Below are positions 25,956-35,165 of a stretch of 64,000 nucleotides of DNA, in pieces; the first letter of the stretch is position 1; every line of letters starts with the position of its first letter. The position numbers and the translations under genes were made by a program. The notes beneath the pieces are model-generated. The model saw only the letters and a list, made by a program, of their open reading frames with translations. It was not told where the DNA came from and made no database searches. This DNA is from UBA3871 sp002392265. GTDB lineage: Bacteria > Bacillota > Clostridia > Peptostreptococcales > Anaerovoracaceae. The stretch is from NCBI GenBank assembly GCA_946614255.1, contig CAMOGS010000066.1, positions 26,119 to 90,118 on the forward strand, given 5' to 3'.

Positions 25956-27449
25956 TTAACCTCTGCCGAGCAACTCCTCGTAAATCTTTCTGTATTCAAG
26001 GCTGGATTTTTCCCAGCTATAGTCCTCTTTCATGGCCGTCAGCTGCAGCTTTCTCCATGCCTCCTTGTCTTCCTTAAAGAGCGCTACCGCATCCTTTAGG
26101 GTAAACAACATCTCATGAGCGTTTATGTGTGCAAACGAAAAGCCGTTGCCCTCGCCGGTAAACTTGTTGTAAGGACGCACAGTATCCTTCAGACCGCCTG
26201 TTTCTCTGACTACAGGCAGTGTGCCGTAAGCCATCGCAATCATCTGCGCCAAGCCGCACGGTTCAAACACCGAAGGCATCAGCAGCATGTCCGCCCCCGC
26301 ATAGATGCGGTGTGAAAGTGCTTCGTCGAATTTCAGAAGCAGCCTGAAATTGTCCCCGAACTCGTAAGCAAAGCCCTTTAGTGCATCCTCATACTTTTTG
26401 TCACCTGTTCCGAGTATCACAATCTGAGCGCCCAGCCCCGCAATTTCGCCGAAAACTCTCGTCAAAAGGTCGCACCCTTTTTGTGCGGTAAGTCTGCCGA
26501 TCATTGCAATTATCGGTACCTCCGGATTTTCAGGAAGTCCCAGCTCCGCCTGAAGCAGGCGTTTGCATTCGGCTTTTCCGGTCAAATCGTCCGCTGAAAA
26601 ATGTTCTTTAATAGCTTTGTCTTTTTCGGGATTATATGCTGTGTAATCTATCCCGTTTAATATGCCCCTCATAATACTGCGCCGCCTGCGCAGAACATCC
26701 TCAACACCCTCGCCAAAGAACGGATCTGTCACTTCCTCGGCATAGGTAGGAGATACCATGGTTATGGCATCCGTATAGCAGAGACCGCCCTTTAAATAGT
26801 TTATGGTCTGCCTGCCGCAGCTGAGCTGATCCTCTGCTGCCTTTATCCCTTTCAGCCCTAAAACATCGCCAAGGACGTAGTCCGAATACTTTCCCTGGAA
26901 TTTCAGGTTGTGCACTGTCAGCACGGTCTTTACATTGTCCCAGATTTTGTCTCCGTGATAAAACTCTCTGAGGAATACCGGTGCCAAAGCAGTATGCCAG
27001 TCATTGCAGTGCAGAATATCACATTTGAATCGCGGCAGATGAGTCATTGCCTCAACCACAGCCTTCGCAAAAAATGCAATTCTTTCTCCGTCGTCAAAGT
27101 ATCCGTAAGGTGCGCCTCTGTGAAAATAATATTCGTTATCCACGAAATAAAAGGTCAGACCTTTATACATCAGCTTTTCAATACCGCAGTAAAGATTTCT
27201 CCAACCGAGCGGAACATAAAAATCCGTTACGTGAACCATGCGCGATGTGTATTCCTCAGGAATGGTGTCAAATTTTGGCATGATTACACGCACATTAAGT
27301 CCTGCCTTTTTCAGCTCAAAAGGCATCGATCCTCCTACATCTCCGAGACCACCCGTCTTCATAAAAGGTACCGCCTCGAATATGGCAAACAGTACGTTTA
27401 TCTTTTGTTCCTGCTCTGTCTGCTTTTTGGTTTTGCTTTTAGTTGCCAT
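25956..27449 (-). CDS. glgA: Glycogen synthase (GT5, ADP-glucose)
   Basis: 497 residues. It extends alpha-1,4-glucan chains from ADP-glucose. The ADP-glucose-binding KTGGLGDVGGSMP is near the N-terminus, HNLKFQGKY mid-domain, IGRLTAQKGCDLL opens the second Rossmann domain, and PSVFEPCGLAQMIAMAYGTLPVVRETGGLKDTV holds the retaining glycosyltransferase EX7E motif. The N-terminal extension is Lys/Gln-rich (ATKSKTKKQTEQEQKIN). GGAGGGG precedes the ATG. Confidence 0.96.
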   Translation of the reverse strand: MATKSKTKKQTEQEQKINVLFAIFEAVPFMKTGGLGDVGGSMPFELKKAGLNVRVIMPKFDTIPEEYTSRMVHVTDFYVPLGWRNLYCGIEKLMYKGLTFYFVDNEYYFHRGAPYGYFDDGERIAFFAKAVVEAMTHLPRFKCDILHCNDWHTALAPVFLREFYHGDKIWDNVKTVLTVHNLKFQGKYSDYVLGDVLGLKGIKAAEDQLSCGRQTINYLKGGLCYTDAITMVSPTYAEEVTDPFFGEGVEDVLRRRRSIMRGILNGIDYTAYNPEKDKAIKEHFSADDLTGKAECKRLLQAELGLPENPEVPIIAMIGRLTAQKGCDLLTRVFGEIAGLGAQIVILGTGDKKYEDALKGFAYEFGDNFRLLLKFDEALSHRIYAGADMLLMPSVFEPCGLAQMIAMAYGTLPVVRETGGLKDTVRPYNKFTGEGNGFSFAHINAHEMLFTLKDAVALFKEDKEAWRKLQLTAMKEDYSWEKSSLEYRKIYEELLGRG

Positions 27450-27462
27450 TTCCCCTCCGGTT

Positions 27463-28557
27463 TTATTTCTGCGCCTTTCTCATTACGAAAGGTGTTGTCT
27501 TTGTTCCCTTTATGGACGCCTTTTTTCTGATCCCATTACGTCTGTCTATGATTGCATAGTCAACCTTTGCTCCGTCATCAATGACGCAGCCCTGGAAAAT
27601 GATGCTGTTTGTAACCTTTGCGCCTTTTCCTATTCTGACATTACTTGAAATAATGCTGTTCTCAACTGTGCCTTCTATCTGGCTACCATCCTGGATGATT
27701 GAACGCTTTACACTGCAGCCGTTTATGAATTTGGCAGGCATATGGTCGTGCTGCTTTGTAAGGATTGTTGTCCCGCCGAGCAGCAGCGGTCCGTATATTT
27801 CTTCCCTCAGCAGCTCCATATTGGCATCAAAGTACTGCTTTTCCGTGAAAAGGCTGTATGAAAAGCCATCATATTTGTAAGCCCTGATATCCAGCTTTCC
27901 AAACTCGCTGCCGAGAATGTCAAAGAGGTCCATAAAATTGATTGCCTTGTAGAACTTCAAAAGGTTGTAAAGCGTAGGTCTGTTAATTACAAAGCAGTCG
28001 AGGAACATAGGCTGTCCCTTCTTTGCTCCGTCGTGCATGCTGGTCACTCTGTCCTTTTCCATGCGGACGCTTCGCATATACTCGTTGTCCCTTTCTGCAT
28101 TCTTGTAAACTATAGTCATGTCTGCTCCGCTGTCGTGATGGTATCTGACCAAATCCTCGTAATCGATTGCAGTGACGGTATTTGCAGCTGTCGCCAGTAT
28201 ATAATCGGCTCTGCTTCTGTCGAGGAAAATCTTGTTCCTGTCGAGATCGCGGAGTATGAAGCGGCTGTTCCCGTTTGATACGCCGTAAACCGTGCCCGGC
28301 AGGATATGAAGTCCGCCTGTCTTTCTGTCAAGCCCCCACGGCTTGCCGGAACCGACATGGTCGGTGATGGAGCGGTACTTGTAAGGCGTGATAATGCCGA
28401 TAGTCGTAATCTCGTTCTCGGTCATATATGTGAGCGGAAAGTCAATTAAGCGATACTTTCCCCAAAACGGCAATGCGGCAACGGTTCTGTCGCCTGCCAG
28501 ACTTTCCAATTTCTCGGATGCGTAATTTGCAAAAACAATTCCGTCAATACTGTACAT
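27463..28557 (-). CDS. glgD: Glucose-1-phosphate adenylyltransferase, GlgD-type subunit
   Basis: 364 residues related to GlgC but diverged at the N-terminus: the pyrophosphate loop GGxGxRLxPLT is missing (it starts MYSIDGIVFANYASEKLESL). This is typical of Firmicute GlgD, which modulates activity of the catalytic GlgC. The C-terminal part is a left-handed beta-helix with hexapeptide-like repeats (NVRIGKGAKVTNSIIFQGCV). The start overlaps the glgC stop (TAATG) with AAGGAGG inside glgC, so the two subunits are translationally coupled. Confidence 0.93.
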   Translation of the reverse strand: MYSIDGIVFANYASEKLESLAGDRTVAALPFWGKYRLIDFPLTYMTENEITTIGIITPYKYRSITDHVGSGKPWGLDRKTGGLHILPGTVYGVSNGNSRFILRDLDRNKIFLDRSRADYILATAANTVTAIDYEDLVRYHHDSGADMTIVYKNAERDNEYMRSVRMEKDRVTSMHDGAKKGQPMFLDCFVINRPTLYNLLKFYKAINFMDLFDILGSEFGKLDIRAYKYDGFSYSLFTEKQYFDANMELLREEIYGPLLLGGTTILTKQHDHMPAKFINGCSVKRSIIQDGSQIEGTVENSIISSNVRIGKGAKVTNSIIFQGCVIDDGAKVDYAIIDRRNGIRKKASIKGTKTTPFVMRKAQK

Positions 28558-29711
28558 TATCTCGCCTCCTTCGCTGCGTCAACCTTACAGTTGTCGCCTA
28601 TCGTCATTATTTCGGCGTTTTTGCCGGCCTGTCCGTAGGCTGTTCCGGCTTCAATTACTGAGCGCTCGCCCATAATGGTTCGGTGCACCTTTGCGCCTTC
28701 CATAACCTTTGCGCCCGGCAGCAGCAGTGAATCAACAACCTCTGCGCCCTTGCCGACATAGCAGCCTGTACTGAGTATTGAATGTTCGACCTTGCCTAGC
28801 ACCATGGACCCATTTGAAATCAGTGAGTTTGTTATTTCAGCAGCCTCACCTATGTATTTCGCAGGGCTCTGAACATTATTTGTCATTATATACTTTTCGT
28901 ATTTGTAAATACCTGCTGTGTCCTCGTCGTCGAGGAGCTCCATATTGGCATCATAATAGCTCTGAATGGTACCCACGTCCTTCCAGTAGCCTTCGAACTT
29001 ATGCGCAAATAGGCGTTTTCCTTCGCCGAGCAGCATCGGTATTACATTCATACCGAAATCGTGCTTTGAATCAGGATTTTCCGCATCCCGCTCTAAAGCA
29101 TCAATTAAGACATCCGTCGTAAAGATGTAAATTCCCATCGACGCCAGATTGGAATCCGGTTTTTTCGGTTTTTCGCTGAACTTTACGATTTTCTTCGTTT
29201 CATCGGTTGTGATTATACCAAACCTCGATGCTTCCTCCATAGGCACCGGCATAACGGATATCGTCAGCTCTGCCCTGTGACTTATGTGGCTTGCGAGCAT
29301 CGAACGGTAATCCATATTGTAGATGTGGTCTCCCGAAAGGATCAAAATATATTCAGGATCATTTGCTTTAATGAAGTCGATATTGCGATAAATGGCATCG
29401 GCAGTGCCCTTGTACCAGTTTCCGCCCTTTTCCGTCTCGTAAGGCGGCAGGATAAACACTCCGCCATCAGGACTGTCCAGGTCCCAGGACGCACCGTTTC
29501 CGATATAAGCATTCAGCATCATCGGCCTGTACTGTGTCAGAACTCCCACCGTGTCAATGTGAGAGTTTGCGCAGTTTGAAAGCGAAAAATCAATGATTCT
29601 GTACTTGCCCCCAAAGCTGACTGCCGGCTTTGCTATATTTTTTGTAAGGCTTCCCAGCCTGCTTCCCTGTCCGCCTGCAAGCAGCATTGCAATACACTTT
29701 TTTTTCTTCAT
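28557..29711 (-). CDS. glgC: Glucose-1-phosphate adenylyltransferase, catalytic subunit
   Basis: 384 residues. Makes ADP-glucose from glucose-1-phosphate and ATP. The N-terminal nucleotide loop is AGGQGSRLGSLTKNIAKPAVSF, GDHIYNMDY carries the metal-binding Asp and FSEKPKKP is in the substrate region. The C-terminal beta-helix contains the allosteric site. Coupled to glgD by a one-base overlap. Confidence 0.96.
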   Translation of the reverse strand: MKKKKCIAMLLAGGQGSRLGSLTKNIAKPAVSFGGKYRIIDFSLSNCANSHIDTVGVLTQYRPMMLNAYIGNGASWDLDSPDGGVFILPPYETEKGGNWYKGTADAIYRNIDFIKANDPEYILILSGDHIYNMDYRSMLASHISHRAELTISVMPVPMEEASRFGIITTDETKKIVKFSEKPKKPDSNLASMGIYIFTTDVLIDALERDAENPDSKHDFGMNVIPMLLGEGKRLFAHKFEGYWKDVGTIQSYYDANMELLDDEDTAGIYKYEKYIMTNNVQSPAKYIGEAAEITNSLISNGSMVLGKVEHSILSTGCYVGKGAEVVDSLLLPGAKVMEGAKVHRTIMGERSVIEAGTAYGQAGKNAEIMTIGDNCKVDAAKEAR

Positions 29712-29729
29712 TACACATCCACCTCCGAA

Positions 29730-32147
29730 TTAGTCTGCCTTCCAAATCTCTTTAGCATATTCAGTAATAGTTCTGTCACTTGAGAAATAACCGGATGCCG
29801 CAATGTTTCGCAGCGATATGCGGTTCCACGCATTGCGATCGGTATAAAGCTTCATTGTCTTTTCCCATGCCGCAATATATGCAGGCAGGTCGCAAAGTAC
29901 AAAGAAGAAGTCGTTCGAGAGCAGAAGTGAATCCTTTATGCCGGTAAAGTCTCCCGGGTTGTCCGAAAAGGTACCGTCTGTCAGTGAATCCACAACACGC
30001 TTTATCCTTTCGTTCTTGCTGTAGCAGTCAAAAGCAAAGTATCCGCCGTTTTTGCGATAATGTTCAACCTCTTCGGCTGTAAGTCCGAATATAGTGATAT
30101 TTTCCCTTCCGACCTCATCGAGAATCTCGACGTTTGCGCCGTCCAGTGTTCCGAGCGTAATTGCTCCGTTCATCATAAACTTCATATTACCTGTACCCGA
30201 TGCCTCCATCCCGGCAGTGGATATCTGCTCGGAAATATCCGCAGCCGGATATATCAGCTGGGCTGTGGATACCGAGAAATTCTCGACAAATACAACCTTT
30301 ATCCTGCCGCCTACACGACTGTCATTGTTGACCTTTTCCGCAACGCGGTTTATCAGGTAAATAACATCCTTTGCGAACTTGTAGCCCTGGGCAGCCTTCC
30401 CCGCAAAGATGAAATTGCAAGGCGGCAGCGTAGGCGCAGTCCCGTCTGTCAGTCTGAAGTAATAATCTATAACCTTAAATATATTAAGCAGCTGTCTCTT
30501 GTATGCGTGGAAGCGCTTTACCTGTATGTCGAAAACGCCGTCCGGAATAACCGTGGTTCTGTTACCTACCTTCAGGTAATAAGCCAGTCTTTCCTTGTTG
30601 ATCTTTTTGGCATTTTCAAGCGCCATCAGGAACACCGGATCGTTTTCTTTTTTGAGAAGCTCGGTAAGCTTTCCCGCATCGGACAGCCAGTCCTGTCCGA
30701 GCGTTCCGGTAATCAGCCGTTCAAGCGCTCTGTTCGATTCTGCCAGGAATCTCCTGTGAGATACTCCGTTTGTTTTGTTGTTAAACTTTTCAGGCGAAAG
30801 CTTGTAGAAATCCTTGAAAACGATATCCTTCAGTATCTCGGAGTGAAGTGCTGCAACGCCGTTTACCGAGTTTGAGGCAATAATCGAAAGATTTGCCATG
30901 TGCACCTGCCCGTCCCAAAGTATGGCAGTATTTGAAAGAACACTGTTGCGATTCTCAATATCCTCCGGAATCGAAGCCTTGAAGCGCCTGTCAATCTCCT
31001 CGATTATCATATAGGTTCTCGGCAGCATTTCTCTCATGATGTCAATCGACCAGCACTCAAGTGCTTCCGAAAGAATAGTATGATTTGTAAACGAAACGCT
31101 CCTCGTGACTATATCCCATGCCTGATCCCATTCAAGTCCGTATTCGTCCATCAGTATGCGCATCAGCTCCGGCGCGCAAAGCGCAGGGTGAGTATCGTTT
31201 GTGTGGATAGCGATGAGCTCAGGGAACCTTTCCCATGCCTCACCGTTCTGATTGTAAAAGCCTCTGACTATGGTCGTCAGACCTGCCACCACAAACATGT
31301 ATTCCTGCTTTAGACGCAGCTTTTTGCCGTTTATCGTACTGTCATTAGGATACAGCATGTAGCTGATTGCCTCAGCCTCTGCCCTGTATCTGACCGCTCC
31401 GCTGTAATCGCCGCTGTCAAATGCGTCGAGGTCAAAGTTGTCTTTGTACGGCTCTGCGCTCCAAAGACGAAGGTTGTTTACATATTCACCCCCGATGCCC
31501 ACTATAGGCACATCGTAAGGCACCGCCTTCACAAGCTCCCCGCCTTCCCAGGTGAACCAGAACTTGCCGTCCTCTTCGTGTCTCTTTACCTCACCGCCAA
31601 ACCGGACAAGCACTGTGCTTTCGTCCTTCCGTACCTCCCACGGGTAGTCATTTTCAAGCCAGTTGTCAGCCTCTTCCTTTTGACGTCCATCCACGATTTT
31701 CTGCTTGAACAGCCCATAGCGGTAACGAATGCCGTTACCGTAGCCTGCCACACCTGTCGACGCCATCGAGTCGAGGAAGCAAGCTGCAAGCCTGCCGAGG
31801 CCGCCGTTTCCGAGGCCCGGATCGACTTCCTGCTCTTCTATAGTTTCGAGGTCGGCGCCAAGCTCTTCGAGCGCTCCTGCAACCATGTCGCGAATCCCCA
31901 GATTTGAAAGGTAATCATCAAGCAGCCTTCCTATCAGGAACTCCATCGAGAAGTAATAGACTCTCTTCTTTTCCTCAAGGATGTACTTTTTTCCCGTTTC
32001 ACTTTCTATTTCCCTCGCCATATCTGCTACGATATCCGCGAGAACCGCAAATCTTTCTCTGTCTGTGCAGCGTTCGAAAGGTCTGCCTATTTCCTGCAAG
32101 CAATAGCTTTGATATTTTTCGATAAACTCTTTTTTGCCTTTGAACAT
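29730..32147 (-). CDS. glgP: Glycogen phosphorylase
   Basis: 805 residues, the expected size. Phosphorolyses alpha-1,4-glucans to glucose-1-phosphate. Landmarks are YFSMEFLIGRLL, GLGNGGLGRLAACFLDS and the PLP-lysine region EASGTGNMKFMMNGA. The acronym-style C-terminus shows no extra domains. AAAGGA lies upstream of the ATG. It shares one operon with the synthetic genes, so net flux must be set by allostery rather than by separate transcription. Confidence 0.96.
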   Translation of the reverse strand: MFKGKKEFIEKYQSYCLQEIGRPFERCTDRERFAVLADIVADMAREIESETGKKYILEEKKRVYYFSMEFLIGRLLDDYLSNLGIRDMVAGALEELGADLETIEEQEVDPGLGNGGLGRLAACFLDSMASTGVAGYGNGIRYRYGLFKQKIVDGRQKEEADNWLENDYPWEVRKDESTVLVRFGGEVKRHEEDGKFWFTWEGGELVKAVPYDVPIVGIGGEYVNNLRLWSAEPYKDNFDLDAFDSGDYSGAVRYRAEAEAISYMLYPNDSTINGKKLRLKQEYMFVVAGLTTIVRGFYNQNGEAWERFPELIAIHTNDTHPALCAPELMRILMDEYGLEWDQAWDIVTRSVSFTNHTILSEALECWSIDIMREMLPRTYMIIEEIDRRFKASIPEDIENRNSVLSNTAILWDGQVHMANLSIIASNSVNGVAALHSEILKDIVFKDFYKLSPEKFNNKTNGVSHRRFLAESNRALERLITGTLGQDWLSDAGKLTELLKKENDPVFLMALENAKKINKERLAYYLKVGNRTTVIPDGVFDIQVKRFHAYKRQLLNIFKVIDYYFRLTDGTAPTLPPCNFIFAGKAAQGYKFAKDVIYLINRVAEKVNNDSRVGGRIKVVFVENFSVSTAQLIYPAADISEQISTAGMEASGTGNMKFMMNGAITLGTLDGANVEILDEVGRENITIFGLTAEEVEHYRKNGGYFAFDCYSKNERIKRVVDSLTDGTFSDNPGDFTGIKDSLLLSNDFFFVLCDLPAYIAAWEKTMKLYTDRNAWNRISLRNIAASGYFSSDRTITEYAKEIWKAD

Positions 32148-32171
32148 TTATTTTTCCTTTACTTTCCCTTT

Positions 32172-34049
32172 TTATCTGCGTCGCTTCAATATCAGGCCGC
32201 CAATCGACGGAACCCTGATTTTAACCGAATTGTCAAATCCGTGCCAAGGTTCCTTTTCACTCTTTAACTCTTCGTAATTTACATATCCGTTTCCGCCAAA
32301 TTCCTCTCTGTCGGTATTGAATATTTCATGCCATTTGCCGGCTCTCGGAACCCCAAGCCTGAAATCTTCGTAGGTATCCGGCCTGAAGTTTATCAGAACC
32401 ACCAGCTCGTCCTTCGGATTGAAGCCCTTTCTGGTAAATGCGATGATGGACTGTGCGGAATCATCCGCATCAAGCCACCTGAAGCCTTCCTCCTCGTAGT
32501 TTCTCTCCCAGAGTGCAGGCTCCTTTGTGAATAAATGATTAAGCTCCTTTATCAGCTGTCTCTGCTTTCTGTGGGTTTCGTAATCATCTGCAAGGAACCA
32601 CTCTATGCTTTCATAATAGCGCCATTCTATAAACTGAGCGATTTCGTTCCCCATAAAGCTGAGCTTTGCTCCCGGATGGCACATCTGATACAATGCCAAA
32701 ACTCTCATGCCCGCAAACTGTCTCCAGTAATCGCCCGGCATGCGTCCGATCAGCGATTTCTTTCCGTGAACCACCTCATCGTGTGAAAGCGGCAGAATGA
32801 AGTTTTCATTAAAAGCATACATCATCGAGAAATTGAGCAGGCTGTGCCTATCAGGCCTCGATGGGAAATCTGTCTGCATATACGACAGCGTATCGTTCAT
32901 CCAACCCATGTTCCACTTAAAGTGGAAGCCCAGGCCTCCATCCGATGGCGGATAGGTGACAAGCGGCCATGCAGTGCTTTCCTCCGCAATCATCATTACA
33001 TCCGGATAGCGAGTGCCGACCTCGTAATTCAGCCGGCGAAGGAATGCCGATGCTTCGAGGTTTTCCTCCGTCCCCTTGCTGTTAAATATTTTATCCTTTT
33101 CGTTTTCGACACCAAAATTGAGGTAAAGCATACTCGATACGCCGTCAACTCTGATACCGTCTACATGGTATTTTTCGATCCAGAACAGGGCATTTGAAAT
33201 CAGAAAGCTCTTTACCTCACCGCGCCCGAAATCAAATATGTCGGTTCCCCACTGCGGATGCTGCCTTTTTTCAAAGAGCATGCTGCCGTTAAAGGTTGAC
33301 AGTCCGTGCTCATCCTTGCAGAAATGCCCCGGAACCCAGTCGATGATAACGCCTATATTTTCTTTGTGGCATGCATCAATCAGCATGCAAAGCTCCTTTG
33401 GCTTTCCGTAGCGTGAGGTAGGGGCATAGTAGCCCGTAATCTGGTATCCCCACGAGCCATCAAAAGGATGCTCCATAACAGGCATCAGCTCAATATGCGT
33501 GTAGCCCATCTCCTTTACGTAAGGCACCAGCTTTTTAGCAAGCGCACTGTATGAAAGCGCCTCACCGTCCTCATCTCTGGCCCACGATCCGCAATGCACT
33601 TCGTATATGTTGAGAGGCTCCTCGAGAGGAGTGGTTTTCCTCCGCTTTTTCAGATATTCCTCATCTTTCCACTCATAGTCAAGCTCCCGCGCAAGCTTTG
33701 ATGCCGTTCCCGGCGCAACCTCCGCAGTGAATGCGTACGGATCGGCCTTGTAGAACTTTCTTCCGTCATGCGTTTCTATCACATATTTGTACAGCATGCC
33801 CGGCTTGATTTTGGGTATAAAAAGAGACCAGATTCCGCCCTCTTCAGGCGTCATCGGGTAAGCCTCCATGCTCCAGTCGCAGAATTCTCCCGTGACAAAT
33901 ACGTTTTTTACATCAGGTGCCCATACGCCGAAAAGATACCCCTTTTCGCCGTCTTTCTCTTTTTCATGTGCCCCCAGCTTTTCATAGCTCCTGAGGTACT
34001 CACCTCTTCTGAAAAGATAGATTTCGTCATTACTAAATAGATTATTCAC
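32172..34049 (-). CDS. glgB: 1,4-alpha-glucan branching enzyme (GH13)
   Basis: About 625 residues. It introduces alpha-1,6 branches. An N-terminal CBM48 region (GVWAPDVKNVFVTGEFCDW) is followed by the GH13 barrel, with the nucleophile in GIRVDGVSSML, Glu in MIAEESTAWP and Asp in LSHDEVVHGK. I place the start at the GTG at 34049, where AAGGAG is six bases upstream; the longer frame to 34064 begins inside that ribosome site. First gene of the glycogen operon. Confidence 0.94.
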   Translation of the reverse strand: MNNLFSNDEIYLFRRGEYLRSYEKLGAHEKEKDGEKGYLFGVWAPDVKNVFVTGEFCDWSMEAYPMTPEEGGIWSLFIPKIKPGMLYKYVIETHDGRKFYKADPYAFTAEVAPGTASKLARELDYEWKDEEYLKKRRKTTPLEEPLNIYEVHCGSWARDEDGEALSYSALAKKLVPYVKEMGYTHIELMPVMEHPFDGSWGYQITGYYAPTSRYGKPKELCMLIDACHKENIGVIIDWVPGHFCKDEHGLSTFNGSMLFEKRQHPQWGTDIFDFGRGEVKSFLISNALFWIEKYHVDGIRVDGVSSMLYLNFGVENEKDKIFNSKGTEENLEASAFLRRLNYEVGTRYPDVMMIAEESTAWPLVTYPPSDGGLGFHFKWNMGWMNDTLSYMQTDFPSRPDRHSLLNFSMMYAFNENFILPLSHDEVVHGKKSLIGRMPGDYWRQFAGMRVLALYQMCHPGAKLSFMGNEIAQFIEWRYYESIEWFLADDYETHRKQRQLIKELNHLFTKEPALWERNYEEEGFRWLDADDSAQSIIAFTRKGFNPKDELVVLINFRPDTYEDFRLGVPRAGKWHEIFNTDREEFGGNGYVNYEELKSEKEPWHGFDNSVKIRVPSIGGLILKRRR

Positions 34050-34104
34050 GGATATCTCCTTCACAACTCGTTCTGAACTATTTGAATTTTCTTATATATT
34101 ACGT

Positions 34105-34133
34105 ATTATACCACCAATTTGCGCAGTAGTGAA
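34105..34133 (-). promoter_or_regulatory. Promoter of the glycogen operon
   Basis: Extended -10 TGGTATAAT on the minus strand (hexamer 34105-34110) with a weak -35 TTCACT at 34128-34133, 17-base spacing. It is the only good promoter seen ahead of the seven-gene run glgB-P-C-D-A, GH13-GH77, pgi. Confidence 0.65.
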
Positions 34134-34162
34134 CAATTCTTGTACAATTTATTTAAATATAA

Positions 34163-34200
34163 GAAAAAAAAGCCTGAAGAAATTCGCTTCTTCAGGCTTT
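34163..34200 (-). terminator. fba terminator
   Basis: AAAGCCTGAAGAA/TTCTTCAGGCTTT, a 13-bp perfect stem with a six-base loop, followed by TTTTTT on the minus strand. Confidence 0.9.
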
Positions 34201-34217
34201 GCAGACTATATTTTGTT

Positions 34218-35147
34218 TTATCTCTTTCCGGATGCATTTAATACATTCTTTATCTTGTGCTGTACCATTCCCTGAATAGCTGCTCTTGCAGGGGAGAGAT
34301 ACTTGCGAGGGTCAAACTCCGCAGGGTTTTCGATGAGGAACTTTCTGACCTCTGCAGTCATTGCGAGACGCAGGTCTGTATCGATGTTAACCTTGCAAAT
34401 ACCCCACTTTGTGGACTCTCTAATCATGTCCTCAGGTACACCCTGCGCTCCCGGAATGTTTCCGCCATACTGGTTGCACTTGTTTACGAACTCAGGAAGC
34501 ACTGTTGATGCTCCGTGGAGAACGAGAGGTGTGTCAGGAATCAGGTTGTGGATAGTCTTTAATCTCTCGAAATCAAGATAAGGCTCGCCCTTGAACTTGT
34601 AAGCGCCGTGGCTGGTGCCGATAGCGATTGCAAGTGAGTCAACGCCTGTGCGCTGTACGAACTCTGCAGCTTCCTCCGGATCGGTGAAAGTGGCGGATCT
34701 GGCATCAACCTTTATGTTGTCTTCAACGCCTGCGAGCTTGCCGAGCTCTGCTTCGACTACTACGCCGTGTGCGTGAGCATACTCTACAACCTGCTTTGTG
34801 AGGGCAATATTCTCCTCATAAGGATGCTTTGAGCCGTCGATCATAACCGATGTAAAACCGTCGTCCACGCACTTTTTGCAGATTTCAAAATCTTCGCCGT
34901 GGTCAAGATGCAGGCAGATATCGAGGCCTGTGTCAATTACAGCGGCTTCCACCAGCTTCATCAGGTAAGCCGGGCGTGCATATTTACGTGCGCCGGCTGA
35001 AACCTGCAGAATTACAGGAGCGTTCTCTTCCTTTACGGCGTCAACTATGCCCTGAATGATTTCCATGTTGTTTACGTTGAATGCGCCGACAGCGTAATCA
35101 CTTTTGAGTGCCTTAGCAAACATTTCCTTTGATGTTACAAGTGCCAT
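34218..35147 (-). CDS. fba: Fructose-bisphosphate aldolase, class II
   Basis: 309 residues. Cleaves fructose-1,6-bisphosphate to two triose phosphates. Zinc ligands are seen in CLHLDHGED and in HGASTVLPE; the Glu-containing VEAELGKLAG is also conserved. GAGGAAAACAG precedes the ATG. It is 18 bases downstream of pncB and ends at a strong terminator, so the two form an operon. Confidence 0.96.
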   Translation of the reverse strand: MALVTSKEMFAKALKSDYAVGAFNVNNMEIIQGIVDAVKEENAPVILQVSAGARKYARPAYLMKLVEAAVIDTGLDICLHLDHGEDFEICKKCVDDGFTSVMIDGSKHPYEENIALTKQVVEYAHAHGVVVEAELGKLAGVEDNIKVDARSATFTDPEEAAEFVQRTGVDSLAIAIGTSHGAYKFKGEPYLDFERLKTIHNLIPDTPLVLHGASTVLPEFVNKCNQYGGNIPGAQGVPEDMIRESTKWGICKVNIDTDLRLAMTAEVRKFLIENPAEFDPRKYLSPARAAIQGMVQHKIKNVLNASGKR

Positions 35148-35165
35148 CTGTTTTCCTCCTTTTTC

